Source of the DNA: CAZDWZ01 sp964509425
GTDB lineage: Bacteria; Bdellovibrionota_C; UBA2361; SZUA-149; CAZDWZ01
Length of the DNA stretch: 62,879 bases
Reading direction: 5' to 3'
NCBI GenBank assembly: GCA_964509425.1
Contig: CAZDWZ010000019.1
Coordinates: 1-62,879, forward strand
The notes under the pieces were generated by a model that saw only the letters and a list, made by a program, of their open reading frames with translations, had not been told where the DNA came from and did no database searches. This document shows positions 16,857-24,369 of this stretch, one piece after another; within the stretch, counting starts at the first letter, position 1; each line of letters starts with the position of its first letter. The translations under genes were made by a program, and so were the position numbers.

Positions 16857-19103
16857 TTATTCGGGGAGCTTGGGATTGATCAAGCTTTCGTTCTGTTGGC
16901 TCCATCTCTTGAAATCAGGAACGGAATGACGCTTCAGAACTTCCTCCCGCATGCATCCCCGGATCGCCTCCTCGAATCGCTCCGGCGAGAGCACCGTGCC
17001 CAGGCATGACATTTTCTCTTCGACTTGCCGACGGAGTTCCTCCCGTTCATGCGCGCTCATCGAAGCGAGAACACCCGCGACTTCTCCGGAGACAAACTCG
17101 AAATAGGCTTGGCGGAGACGCGCCTGTCGAAGCCCCTCTTCCGAGGCCGCGCTGTACTGCGCTCCGCCCGAAGCGGTTCTTCCCGTGGAATTCCTGCCTG
17201 ACGCTCCGGCCAAAGGCCCCGAAAACCCGTTTCTCTGAAACCCCGCACTACGCGACCCGCCTCTTGCTCCACCCGCTGGAGACTGCTGCCGCCGGTTCTG
17301 CGTTCCCGATCGCGGAGAGGCTTCGAGCGGCTCTTCGCCCTGTTCAAGAAACGCCGGGGGTAGCTGAAAACGATACGGAGACTCGACGGCGCGGTAGAGA
17401 AATCCGACCTTGTTCCGCGAGACCTTCGAGTCGGATGTCTCAACGAGATGATCGTAATACGAGACGATACGGTCGATTTGCTGGAGGTCGGGGAGTCTCC
17501 TTCCTTCGAGGAGACGCTTCGCCTGCATGATGGAGATTCCGCGTGATACGAGATCTTCGATGAGCTGTGAGCGGAGGCTCTCGTCCTGCCCCCGTTCTTC
17601 GGATGCCCGGCCTCGAGACTCCGGACGAAGGTCAGCGCCGCGATAGTTTTCCCGGAAAGCGCCATCTTCAAAACCGCCGCCCGAATAGGCACCGGCGCTC
17701 AAATCTGCGGAATACTGCTCGCCGTGACCGCTCGCTGGGACAGACGCTGCGGGACCGTGTGATGAGCTGTGCGGTGAACTCTGTGACGGGAAAGCGGGCG
17801 AGCCGAAATCACCGGCCGCGCTTCCACCGTGATAGGAATTTCCCGTGTGCAACGCGCCCCCACTCTGGGAATTCGGGTGAGAACTCGAGTTCGAATGGAA
17901 ATTGGTGTTTGCCTGATAGCTTCCGTGGTTCGCTGAACTCGCCGGCGAGCCGCCGTGCGAACCGTGCGTTGCAGAATGCATCGGTTGCTGAGCTGAGCCG
18001 GTGCCGGACCGGCCGTCCCAAGCTCTCCTCGGCTGTCCTCCTGCGCGGTCCTCCTGATGGTACTGACCCGTTCCCGACTTCTCACCGGTTCGGGCGGCGA
18101 AAAACCGGATGACCGTTTGCTCGCCCTTTCCGGAGAACTCGTAGTGAGAAAGATACCCCATCGAGACGAGCTCGGTCGCCGCCGGCTCGAGCTGCTGCTT
18201 CACGGAGGACACGTAGCGATAGTTCCGCGAAATGCCGAGCTTCTCGAACGCGAGAAACATCAGCGGCCGCTCAACCGTCGGACGGAAGTAGAAATGTTTA
18301 TCAAGGTAGCGGTAGAGGCGCCTTGAGACCGAGCTTCGAAGTGTGAAGTAAAGATCCAGGTCGAGCTTCTTGATGAAGCCCGAGCGGAACGAGTCAAAAA
18401 GCATCTCACTCCAAATGAAGAAGCTTTTTCCGCTGTCCTCCTCGGCGGGAGCACCCGCTCCCGTGTATTGCTGGCCGAGACGCTTTTTGGGTTTGTTCCT
18501 GAGACCCCGATGATCGTTTAGCTCGTAGGCGTCGACAATGCCGAAGTTCTTGGTCTGATAGCTCTTCGAACTGTTGTCATAGAAGGCGTTGCTCGCACGG
18601 ATTCGCACTCCGGAGAGCCGATCAAGGGATTTTACGAGTCTGGTGTAGCTCCGGCCCTCGGTGCTCCACTGAAGTGCGCGAAGGAGCTCGTATCGCGTGA
18701 AAAAAACTTTGCGGCTCCGGAATCCGTCGTCCATCGTAAGACGGATGAGGCCGAGGATGACATCGTCGTCGGTTGCCGTCGGAAGACCGAACTTGTCCGC
18801 ACCGGTGATGATCCATTTCCGCTCGGTGAGCTCGCCGTCCTTCCCGCGTTGGAAGTCTGAGAATTCGAGCGTCTTCACGTTCGGATCGACTCTCGTCGAG
18901 AGCACGGTAAGCGGAAACTCCGCGAGATTCATCTCGTCGCGCGAGATTCCGTTTCCTCCGCTGGGACGAGACACGATCTGCGTGGCTGGGATTTGCTCCG
19001 GTGGATTCTGAGCCGCTCGATCGCCGAGCGAAGAGATCCCAGGCTCAGGAAACAACTTCCCCTGCCCTTCTCGTTCGCGTGGTTCTCGATGGAATTGGCT
19101 CAT
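16857..19103 (-). CDS. repA: Plasmid-type replication initiator protein (RepA)
   Basis: A 748-residue protein. Residues about 55-350 resemble the replication initiator protein A family: two winged-helix-like regions with VFFTRYELLRAL, YTRLVKSLDRLSG and RSSVSRRLYRYLDKHF. Residues about 360-500 form a Ser/Gly/His-rich low-complexity linker, and the C-terminal 250 residues are charged and helical. GGAG precedes the ATG at 19103. It is transcribed away from a 0.8 kb region with iteron repeats and from parA. It would bind the iterons to open the origin and load the helicase. The linker makes it longer than usual for the family. Confidence 0.8.
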   Translation of the reverse strand: MSQFHREPREREGQGKLFPEPGISSLGDRAAQNPPEQIPATQIVSRPSGGNGISRDEMNLAEFPLTVLSTRVDPNVKTLEFSDFQRGKDGELTERKWIITGADKFGLPTATDDDVILGLIRLTMDDGFRSRKVFFTRYELLRALQWSTEGRSYTRLVKSLDRLSGVRIRASNAFYDNSSKSYQTKNFGIVDAYELNDHRGLRNKPKKRLGQQYTGAGAPAEEDSGKSFFIWSEMLFDSFRSGFIKKLDLDLYFTLRSSVSRRLYRYLDKHFYFRPTVERPLMFLAFEKLGISRNYRYVSSVKQQLEPAATELVSMGYLSHYEFSGKGEQTVIRFFAARTGEKSGTGQYHQEDRAGGQPRRAWDGRSGTGSAQQPMHSATHGSHGGSPASSANHGSYQANTNFHSNSSSHPNSQSGGALHTGNSYHGGSAAGDFGSPAFPSQSSPHSSSHGPAASVPASGHGEQYSADLSAGAYSGGGFEDGAFRENYRGADLRPESRGRASEERGQDESLRSQLIEDLVSRGISIMQAKRLLEGRRLPDLQQIDRIVSYYDHLVETSDSKVSRNKVGFLYRAVESPYRFQLPPAFLEQGEEPLEASPRSGTQNRRQQSPAGGARGGSRSAGFQRNGFSGPLAGASGRNSTGRTASGGAQYSAASEEGLRQARLRQAYFEFVSGEVAGVLASMSAHEREELRRQVEEKMSCLGTVLSPERFEEAIRGCMREEVLKRHSVPDFKRWSQQNESLINPKLPE

Positions 19104-19144
19104 CCGGTTTTCTCCAAAACTCTTTCGCCAGAAAAGAGAGGTTC

Positions 19145-19198
19145 TGAAAATTCGCTGTGAAAAATTTGCTCTGAAAAATTCGTTCTGAAAATTGGGCT
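19145..19198. repeat. Four 13-14 bp tandem repeats in front of repA
   Basis: Copies starting at 19145, 19158, 19172 and 19186 share TGAAAA(A)TTYG. They lie directly upstream of repA on its coding strand and are distinct from the iterons. A role in repA autoregulation or initiator binding is plausible. Confidence 0.65.
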
Positions 19199-19223
19199 GC
19201 GGAATTTTCCGAAACGAATCTCA

Positions 19224-19360
19224 CTTTAACTAACTTTAACTATCGCTTCGAGGAAAGTAACGAGTACGTATGTTTTTATCAATACGGTGTTTTAGATCAG
19301 AGTTATAAGTAGAGGGGGAAAAAGCGTAAAGATATAAAGATGTTAACTCGTCATATTTCT
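19224..19360. other. AT-rich stretch with a 10 bp direct repeat, possible unwinding element
   Basis: CTTTAACTAA followed by CTTTAACTAT at 19224-19243, then about 110 bp that is clearly richer in A/T than the surroundings. It sits next to the iteron array, as DNA-unwinding elements do in iteron origins. Confidence 0.5.
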
Positions 19361-19660
19361 TTCGCTTCACGATGAATTACTGCCGGATTCACGATAGTCC
19401 CCCACTCGATTCCCGTGAGTGATTTATACCGGGACACGCGAAACCTCGTTCCGGGAGCACGAAAAACTCCCGCTCAAAGCTCGAAAGCTTTATCTCCAAA
19501 CACGATGAGCTGATTTGGACTTATGTTCATTTCACGAATTCACTCGATTCACGGGCCGATCCGGCGCTGGTCGGGAGTTCTTATCCCGGAACACGATAGT
19601 TTTTCCCTCAGCCGTTGTGCGACGCTCGGCAACTTCTTATGCCGAAGCACGATAGATTGT
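19360..19660. other. oriV: Iteron array, probable replication origin
   Basis: About eight degenerate copies of TTAT-NCCGG-ANCACGATAG. The clearest are at 19377-19397, 19424-19444, 19489-19509, 19521-19539, 19581-19600 and 19637-19656, with weaker ones around 19360-19376 and 19446-19464. The core CACGA is nearly invariant. Spacing is irregular (about 30-60 bp). With repA on one side and parAB on the other, this is the expected layout of an iteron-controlled origin. No dnaA gene or consensus DnaA box was recognised. Confidence 0.75.
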
Positions 19661-19681
19661 TCGTCGATACCAGCGGAGCGA

Positions 19682-19698
19682 TTTGACACGTGAAATGA
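19682..19698. promoter_or_regulatory. parS: Candidate parS-like centromere site
   Basis: ATTTGA-CACGTG-AAATGA shares the central CACGTG and one AAA half with the widespread chromosomal parS consensus, and is palindromic in its outer ATTT/AAAT. Only one half-site fits, so the call is tentative. Position about 190 bp before parA suits a partition site. Confidence 0.35.
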
Positions 19699-19887
19699 GA
19701 TTAAGTCGGGGGAAAAACATCTAAGCTTCTGAAAGCAAAGGCTTAATTACGCTATTCGGCGCGCGGGAGGTCTCCGGCGGCGAATTTTTCTGATTTACTT
19801 ATTTCAAAACCCGAATACGATGCCGCCGCCCACTGTAGTATCGGGAATCGAAAGTAGGCACTCTCGTGCATTTTATTAAGGAGTTCA

Positions 19888-20682
19888 GTGCTTAGAACTT
19901 TTGCAGTAGTTAATCAGAAGGGCGGAGTAGGGAAGACTACGACGTCCGCAAACCTTGGTGCCGGTCTCGCTCTCTGCGGGAAGCGGGTGTTACTCGTAGA
20001 TATCGATGCGCAAGCGAACCTCTCGGCTCATCTTGGCTATTCCAGCGATGAGAGCGAAGACGCGAAGAGCATGTACGATGTTCTTCGATATAACGAGAGG
20101 ATTGAAAACATCATCGTGCCCGTTGATGCAAACCTCTGGCTCGCTCCGGGAGGCCTCCTGCTCAGTGCGGCCGACCTCGAGCTTGGCGGAATAATTGGCC
20201 GGGAGCAGCTGCTCCGAAAGGCTTTGCAGACCGTCATCGATCAATACGACTTCGTCATCATCGACTGTCCGCCGTCGCTCGGCTTGCTTTCGCTTAACGG
20301 GCTTGTCGCTTCGTCGCGGGTGGTCGTCCCGGTGCAGAGTGAGTTCTTGGCACTCCACGGCGTCCGCCAGCTCCTCGACACGGTGGATCAGGTGAGAAGT
20401 GCCTATAATCCGCTGCTTTCCGTAGGCGGGGTGCTCCTCTGTCTGCATGATTCCCGGCGCAGGCTGGCCCGAAGCGTGGCCGATACGGTCCGCGAATACT
20501 TTGGTGATCTCGTCTTCGGAACCGTTATTAGGACGAATGTGGCGCTTGCCGAAGCGCCGGCAAGAGGAACTTCAATCTTTCGCTACGATCCAAAATCGAG
20601 CGGTGCCGAGGATTATCGGTCTCTGGCCGAAGAAGTTCTCGCGTTAGTGGAGCTTCAGGAACGGAAAGTGGGGAACGCATGA
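19888..20682 (+). CDS. parA: ParA-family chromosome/plasmid partition ATPase
   Basis: A 264-residue protein starting with GTG, preceded by AAGGAG. The deviant Walker A motif KGGVGKTT is near residue 11-18, DIDAQANLS near 38-46 and the Walker B-like IIDCPPSLG near 125-133. It is a short ParA without an N-terminal helix-turn-helix, as in type Ib plasmid or chromosomal Soj proteins. It uses ATP to move ParB-DNA complexes on the nucleoid. Its stop overlaps the parB start. Confidence 0.93.
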   Translation: MLRTFAVVNQKGGVGKTTTSANLGAGLALCGKRVLLVDIDAQANLSAHLGYSSDESEDAKSMYDVLRYNERIENIIVPVDANLWLAPGGLLLSAADLELGGIIGREQLLRKALQTVIDQYDFVIIDCPPSLGLLSLNGLVASSRVVVPVQSEFLALHGVRQLLDTVDQVRSAYNPLLSVGGVLLCLHDSRRRLARSVADTVREYFGDLVFGTVIRTNVALAEAPARGTSIFRYDPKSSGAEDYRSLAEEVLALVELQERKVGNA

Positions 20683-21557
20683 GAAAGAACTTCAAGATGG
20701 AACTCAATCCGCTCTTTCGTGGACCGACGTTGGAGTCGAGAACGAAGTCGGGGAGCCCGTATCGAGTGCTGCCGCTGTCTGAGATCGATGTCGATCCGAA
20801 TCAGCCGCGGCGCTTGTTTCCGGCTGAGTCTTTAGAGGAACTCGCGGCCTCCATCCGCGAATATGGCGTGATGAACCCGATTCTCGTTGCGCCGACGGCG
20901 GGAGGCACCTACCGGATTGTCGCTGGTGAGCGGCGCTACCGAGCGTGCAAGCTGATTGGTTTGGATAATATTCCGGCGATTATCGAGACGCAGGAAGAGG
21001 GGAAGGAGTCCTCGACGCTCGCAAAGCAGCTGGTTGAGAATCTGCAGCGGGAAGACTTGAGCCCGATCGAGCGCGCGACGGCGATGGGCCAGCTCCGCGA
21101 CTCCTATGGTTGGAGCGTGAGGGAGATTGCGAGCAAGCTTGGCGCCTCAAAGAGTCTCGTGCAGCGAAGCCTCGATGTGCTGGATCTCCCGGATGACCTC
21201 AGATACGCGCTTTCAATAGGCGCTTCTGAGAGCAAAGTGCTGTTGTTGAAGCAGGTGCCGGAGAAAGCCGTGCGCGAAGAACTCCTCTCACAGCTGGATG
21301 CGCTTTCGCGGGAGCAGCTGGAAGTTCGCATCGCCGAGCTGCGCGGAGAGAAGAAAGTGTCCCACGGTGGGACAGTGCGGCGAAAGAGCGTGTCGCTCAG
21401 CCCTTCCGACCGAGCGATGGTTGACCAGATCCAGAAGGCTCTCGGCACCAAAGTCCTGCTCATCCGATCAACTGCGAAGGGCGAAGCGGGGAAGCTCGTT
21501 ATAGATTTTTACTCCGGTGACGACCTGAACGATATCCATCGCCGCCTGGTATCGTGA
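20679..21557 (+). CDS. parB: ParB/Spo0J-family partition protein
   Basis: A 292-residue protein. The ParB N-terminal CTPase/nuclease-like domain contains DVDPNQPRR, VAGERRYRA and ENLQREDLSPIERA (residues about 35-140), followed by the central helix-turn-helix (WSVREIASKLGASKSLVQRSLDVL region, about 150-175) and a C-terminal dimerisation part ending in a beta-rich tail. It would bind parS and spread as a CTP-dependent clamp. Overlap with parA by four bases indicates a tight operon. Confidence 0.93.
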   Translation: MRKNFKMELNPLFRGPTLESRTKSGSPYRVLPLSEIDVDPNQPRRLFPAESLEELAASIREYGVMNPILVAPTAGGTYRIVAGERRYRACKLIGLDNIPAIIETQEEGKESSTLAKQLVENLQREDLSPIERATAMGQLRDSYGWSVREIASKLGASKSLVQRSLDVLDLPDDLRYALSIGASESKVLLLKQVPEKAVREELLSQLDALSREQLEVRIAELRGEKKVSHGGTVRRKSVSLSPSDRAMVDQIQKALGTKVLLIRSTAKGEAGKLVIDFYSGDDLNDIHRRLVS

Positions 21558-21632
21558 TTTCAACTAAGGCCTGAGTGCGCTTATGTGGATTCACGAGCTT
21601 CGAAATAAGCGACGCTCTGCCGGAGGCGGGAA

Positions 21633-22502
21633 ATGAACGAAAGTCTCGCCAGAAAGGTTAAAGCGCTGGCCGGCGTTGTTGAAGACTGGCTCGGCGCCCG
21701 AAAAACTTCGCTGAAAAGCACGAACCTCGAAGACGCCTGCCGCTACGCCCTCGGCTCCGGGGGGAAGCGCATCAGACCGGTCCTCGCGTTGATGGTGGGC
21801 GAAATGCTTGAAGTCCGGCTGGAGTCGCTAAAGACGGTGGCTCTCGCCGTCGAGCTCGTTCACACCTCCTCACTCATCCACGACGATCTCCCGGCTCTCG
21901 ATAACGACACGCTCCGGCGAGGGAAGCCGACCTGCCACGTCGTGCACGGGGAGGGGACCGCTATCATCGCCGGGGATATCCTCATCGCTCAGGCTTTCCG
22001 AGTGCTCACGGCTGGTGAGGTGGACGCTGCAGTGAAAGTGGCCTGGACCAAGGGTCTGGCGGATGCGACCGAAGCCCTCTGCGACGGTCAGGCGCTGGAC
22101 CTCGACTACACCGCGGACGATCTCGAGCATGCCGACGAAGAAGAAGCGGAAAAGCTCCTCGAAGACTGCCATCGCCGGAAGACCGGAGCGCTCATCGCGT
22201 TTGCGGCTTCAGCGCCGGTCGAGCTGTTTGAGTCCGGAGACAAGGTCGAGGCGAAGCGGCGGCTCGCCCGGTTCGGTATCGAGCTCGGCCTCCTGTTTCA
22301 GATGACCGACGATGTTTTGGATGCGGCTTCCGGTCTCGACGAAGGAGACGGGATGTCGCTGGTGGGTCTTTACGGAGTCCCGCGGACTTTAGAACTTATC
22401 AAGGAAAAACAAAGGGTTATTGCTTCGGTGCTTGAGCCTTTCGGCGAGCGGGCTAGCTTCCTCCTTGATTTCGCAAACGCGCTCGCGGAGCGAACCCAGT
22501 AA
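21633..22502 (+). CDS. ispA: Polyprenyl (farnesyl/geranylgeranyl) diphosphate synthase
   Basis: A 289-residue class I prenyltransferase. GSGGKRIRPVLALMVGEM near residue 45, the first aspartate-rich motif HDDLPALDND (about 87-96) and the second, FQMTDDVLDAAS (about 226-237), are present. It condenses isopentenyl diphosphate with allylic diphosphates to C15 or C20 products. GGAGGCGGG before ATG 21633 fixes the start. It lies 75 bp after parB on the same strand; the link with partition genes is probably positional only. Confidence 0.9.
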   Translation: MNESLARKVKALAGVVEDWLGARKTSLKSTNLEDACRYALGSGGKRIRPVLALMVGEMLEVRLESLKTVALAVELVHTSSLIHDDLPALDNDTLRRGKPTCHVVHGEGTAIIAGDILIAQAFRVLTAGEVDAAVKVAWTKGLADATEALCDGQALDLDYTADDLEHADEEEAEKLLEDCHRRKTGALIAFAASAPVELFESGDKVEAKRRLARFGIELGLLFQMTDDVLDAASGLDEGDGMSLVGLYGVPRTLELIKEKQRVIASVLEPFGERASFLLDFANALAERTQ

Positions 22503-22515
22503 TCAGCCCGCTCGC

Positions 22516-22983
22516 TTAGCTTGTCCTTGCCCGATACCTGGCCTCGGCCTCTTTGTAGATCTCCGTGAGCGGCCGCCCGCTCGCTCGCGCGAGCCGTTCA
22601 CAGTCGCGAAACTCGGGGAGCGCGTTTAAGACGTTTCCTGCGGCATCGCGAGCGACCTTCACACCCACCGTCCCGGATGAGGTCTCCAACGGAATCACCT
22701 CGCGCTCGAGCTCGAGCCGCTCGATGGGGAGCTTTCTGAGACCGATGGTGCTCGTCTCCCGAAAGATGATGCCGGCAATCTTCGCTTCGTCCTCCGGGTT
22801 ACACAGGACGGAAAGGCACTGCGCAGGCCGGCCGCGCTTCATGACGATGGGCGTGGTCCAGCAATCGCGCGCTCCGGCATCGAAGAGCAGCTCAAACACA
22901 TATGGAAATACCTCGGGACTCATGTCGTCGATGTTTGCTTCCAGAAGAAGAAGGCTTCGAGACGGAATTGTGGGGAGAGACAT
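22516..22983 (-). CDS. larC: LarC C-terminal-domain protein (nickel insertion, LarC2-like)
   Basis: A 155-residue protein that corresponds to the C-terminal half of LarC (DUF111): LEANIDDMSPE, VMKRGRPAQCLSVLC and ETSTIGLR are characteristic. Full LarC (about 400 residues) puts nickel into the pincer cofactor of lactate racemase. The N-terminal half is not found upstream, where there is 500 bp without a gene, so this is either a stand-alone LarC2 or a truncated relic. The start ATG at 22983 is followed by a reasonable protein start, but no larB or larE is nearby. Confidence 0.75.
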   Translation of the reverse strand: MSLPTIPSRSLLLLEANIDDMSPEVFPYVFELLFDAGARDCWTTPIVMKRGRPAQCLSVLCNPEDEAKIAGIIFRETSTIGLRKLPIERLELEREVIPLETSSGTVGVKVARDAAGNVLNALPEFRDCERLARASGRPLTEIYKEAEARYRARTS

Positions 22984-23502
22984 AGTGACCTCACGGGTTC
23001 CTCATGGCGTAGTCGTTTTGGACCGCCCATCGAGAGCAAATCTCAAAACTTTCGAGACCTGGTCTATACCGGGAACTCGCGTTTTATTCCCATCTTCTCG
23101 AAAACTAGTGCCGTGGCTACTAAATAACAGCCGAATGCCTGTTATTTGGTGCGGCAGTGCTCGGCGTAGCTGAGCCAGCAAGATCTCGTGCTTTCATATT
23201 CAGCAAAACTTTGGCGAAGGCTTAACTTCGCATATCATTTGTTTGTCGGAGCACTAGTCGTTTGTTTCTTTCCATCCGGAATTAGGAAAGGGTATATGTT
23301 TTCGGCCCGGTTTCGGCCGTTTATTCCACCCGGCAGGTTGTTTGAGCCGGGTGCTCGATGTAATCCTGAGGGTTGAACGAGCGGGCGAAAGGAGTCCGCA
23401 GCCAGAGTCCACAGCAAGAGTCCACAGCGCGATCTTGTTGAAGGATTAAAAGGTCGGAGCGCTAGCAACGAAGTTTGAACAGATTCTGAGAGTGTTACCC
23501 AT
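22984..23502. other. 519 bp between larC and galU with structured repeats
   Basis: No convincing gene. It contains a palindromic element (23103-23190, listed separately), a hairpin AAATAACAG/CTGTTATTT at 23121-23146, the sequence GTCGGAGCACTAG near 23236, a related GTCGGAGCGCTAG near 23449, and two AGAGTCCACAGC direct repeats around 23405-23430. It probably also carries the galU promoter. Confidence 0.5.
23103..23190. repeat. Structured dispersed repeat, copy 1
   Basis: Starts with CTAGTGCCG, contains TGCGGCA and a small hairpin GCTCGGC-GTA-GCTGAGC and ends near ATCTCGTG. Copy 2 is at 33316-33385 with the hairpin GCTCGGC-GCA-GCCGAGC, a paired change that keeps the stem. Confidence 0.6.
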
Positions 23503-24369
23503 ATGATTCGAAAAGCTGTAATCCCCGCCGCCGGCCTCGGCACGAGATTCCTCCCGGCCACGAAAGCTGTGGCAAAAGAGCTGCTGCCCATCGTCGATAT
23601 TCCGACGGTACAATACATTGTGAAAGAAGCAGTGGATTCGGGGATTGAGGACATTATCTTCATCACCGGGCGCGGAAAGAGCTCCATCATCGATCATTTC
23701 GATGCTCACCCTGACCTCGAGCGAAAGCTGGAGAGAGAAGGGAAGACTGATCTCTTAAACGCGCTTCGCGAGACGAGCCGGATGGCAAAAGTTGTCTCGA
23801 TGCGGCAGCAAGAGCCGAAGGGCCTTGGTGATGCCGTTCTCTGCGCGAAAGACCTCATCGGCGACGAGCCCTTTCTCGTCCTTCTGGGCGATGACCTCGT
23901 CGATGCTTCGACTCCCTGCTCGAAGCAGATGATGGAAGTTTACAATGAACATCAGAAGTCGGTGGTCGCGCTGATGCGGGTGCCCGACGAAGACGTGCCG
24001 CGCTTCGGCATTTGCGGCGGGCACGCCGTCGGCGAGCGCACGTATATGCTGGATACGATGATTGAGAAGCCGAGCCTTGATGAAGCGCCGTCTAATCTCG
24101 CCATCGTCGGCCGCTATATTCTCCGGCCTTCTATCTTCAAATATTTGGAAGAGACGGAAATTGGAAAAGGCGGCGAGCTTCAACTCACTGACGCCATGGC
24201 GCGGATGATGAAGGTCGAAGGCTTCATCGGCTATGAGTTCACCGGCGAGCGCTACGATGCCGGCGACAAGTTCGGCTTCCTCCAAGCCAACATCGCCTAC
24301 GGATTAAAGCGCCGCGACATCGCACCGAGACTCCGGTCGTATATGGCGAAAATCGTCAGCGAGAAGTGA
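23503..24369 (+). CDS. galU: UTP-glucose-1-phosphate uridylyltransferase
   Basis: A 288-residue nucleotidyltransferase. The N-terminal AAGLGTRFLPATKAVAKELLP signature (residues 9-29, quoted here by region) binds the nucleotide; LGDDLVDA near 128 holds metal-binding aspartates; DTMIEKPS near 178 and VGRYILRP near 198 are typical of GalU. The product UDP-glucose feeds surface polysaccharide and glycolipid synthesis. Its stop overlaps the GTG start of the nuclease-helicase gene by four bases. Confidence 0.92.
   Translation: MIRKAVIPAAGLGTRFLPATKAVAKELLPIVDIPTVQYIVKEAVDSGIEDIIFITGRGKSSIIDHFDAHPDLERKLEREGKTDLLNALRETSRMAKVVSMRQQEPKGLGDAVLCAKDLIGDEPFLVLLGDDLVDASTPCSKQMMEVYNEHQKSVVALMRVPDEDVPRFGICGGHAVGERTYMLDTMIEKPSLDEAPSNLAIVGRYILRPSIFKYLEETEIGKGGELQLTDAMARMMKVEGFIGYEFTGERYDAGDKFGFLQANIAYGLKRRDIAPRLRSYMAKIVSEK

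Noticed and set aside
19683..19710. TTGACA as a -35 box for parA
   Set aside because: No matching -10 element lies 16-18 bp downstream; the same bases fit a parS-like palindrome better.
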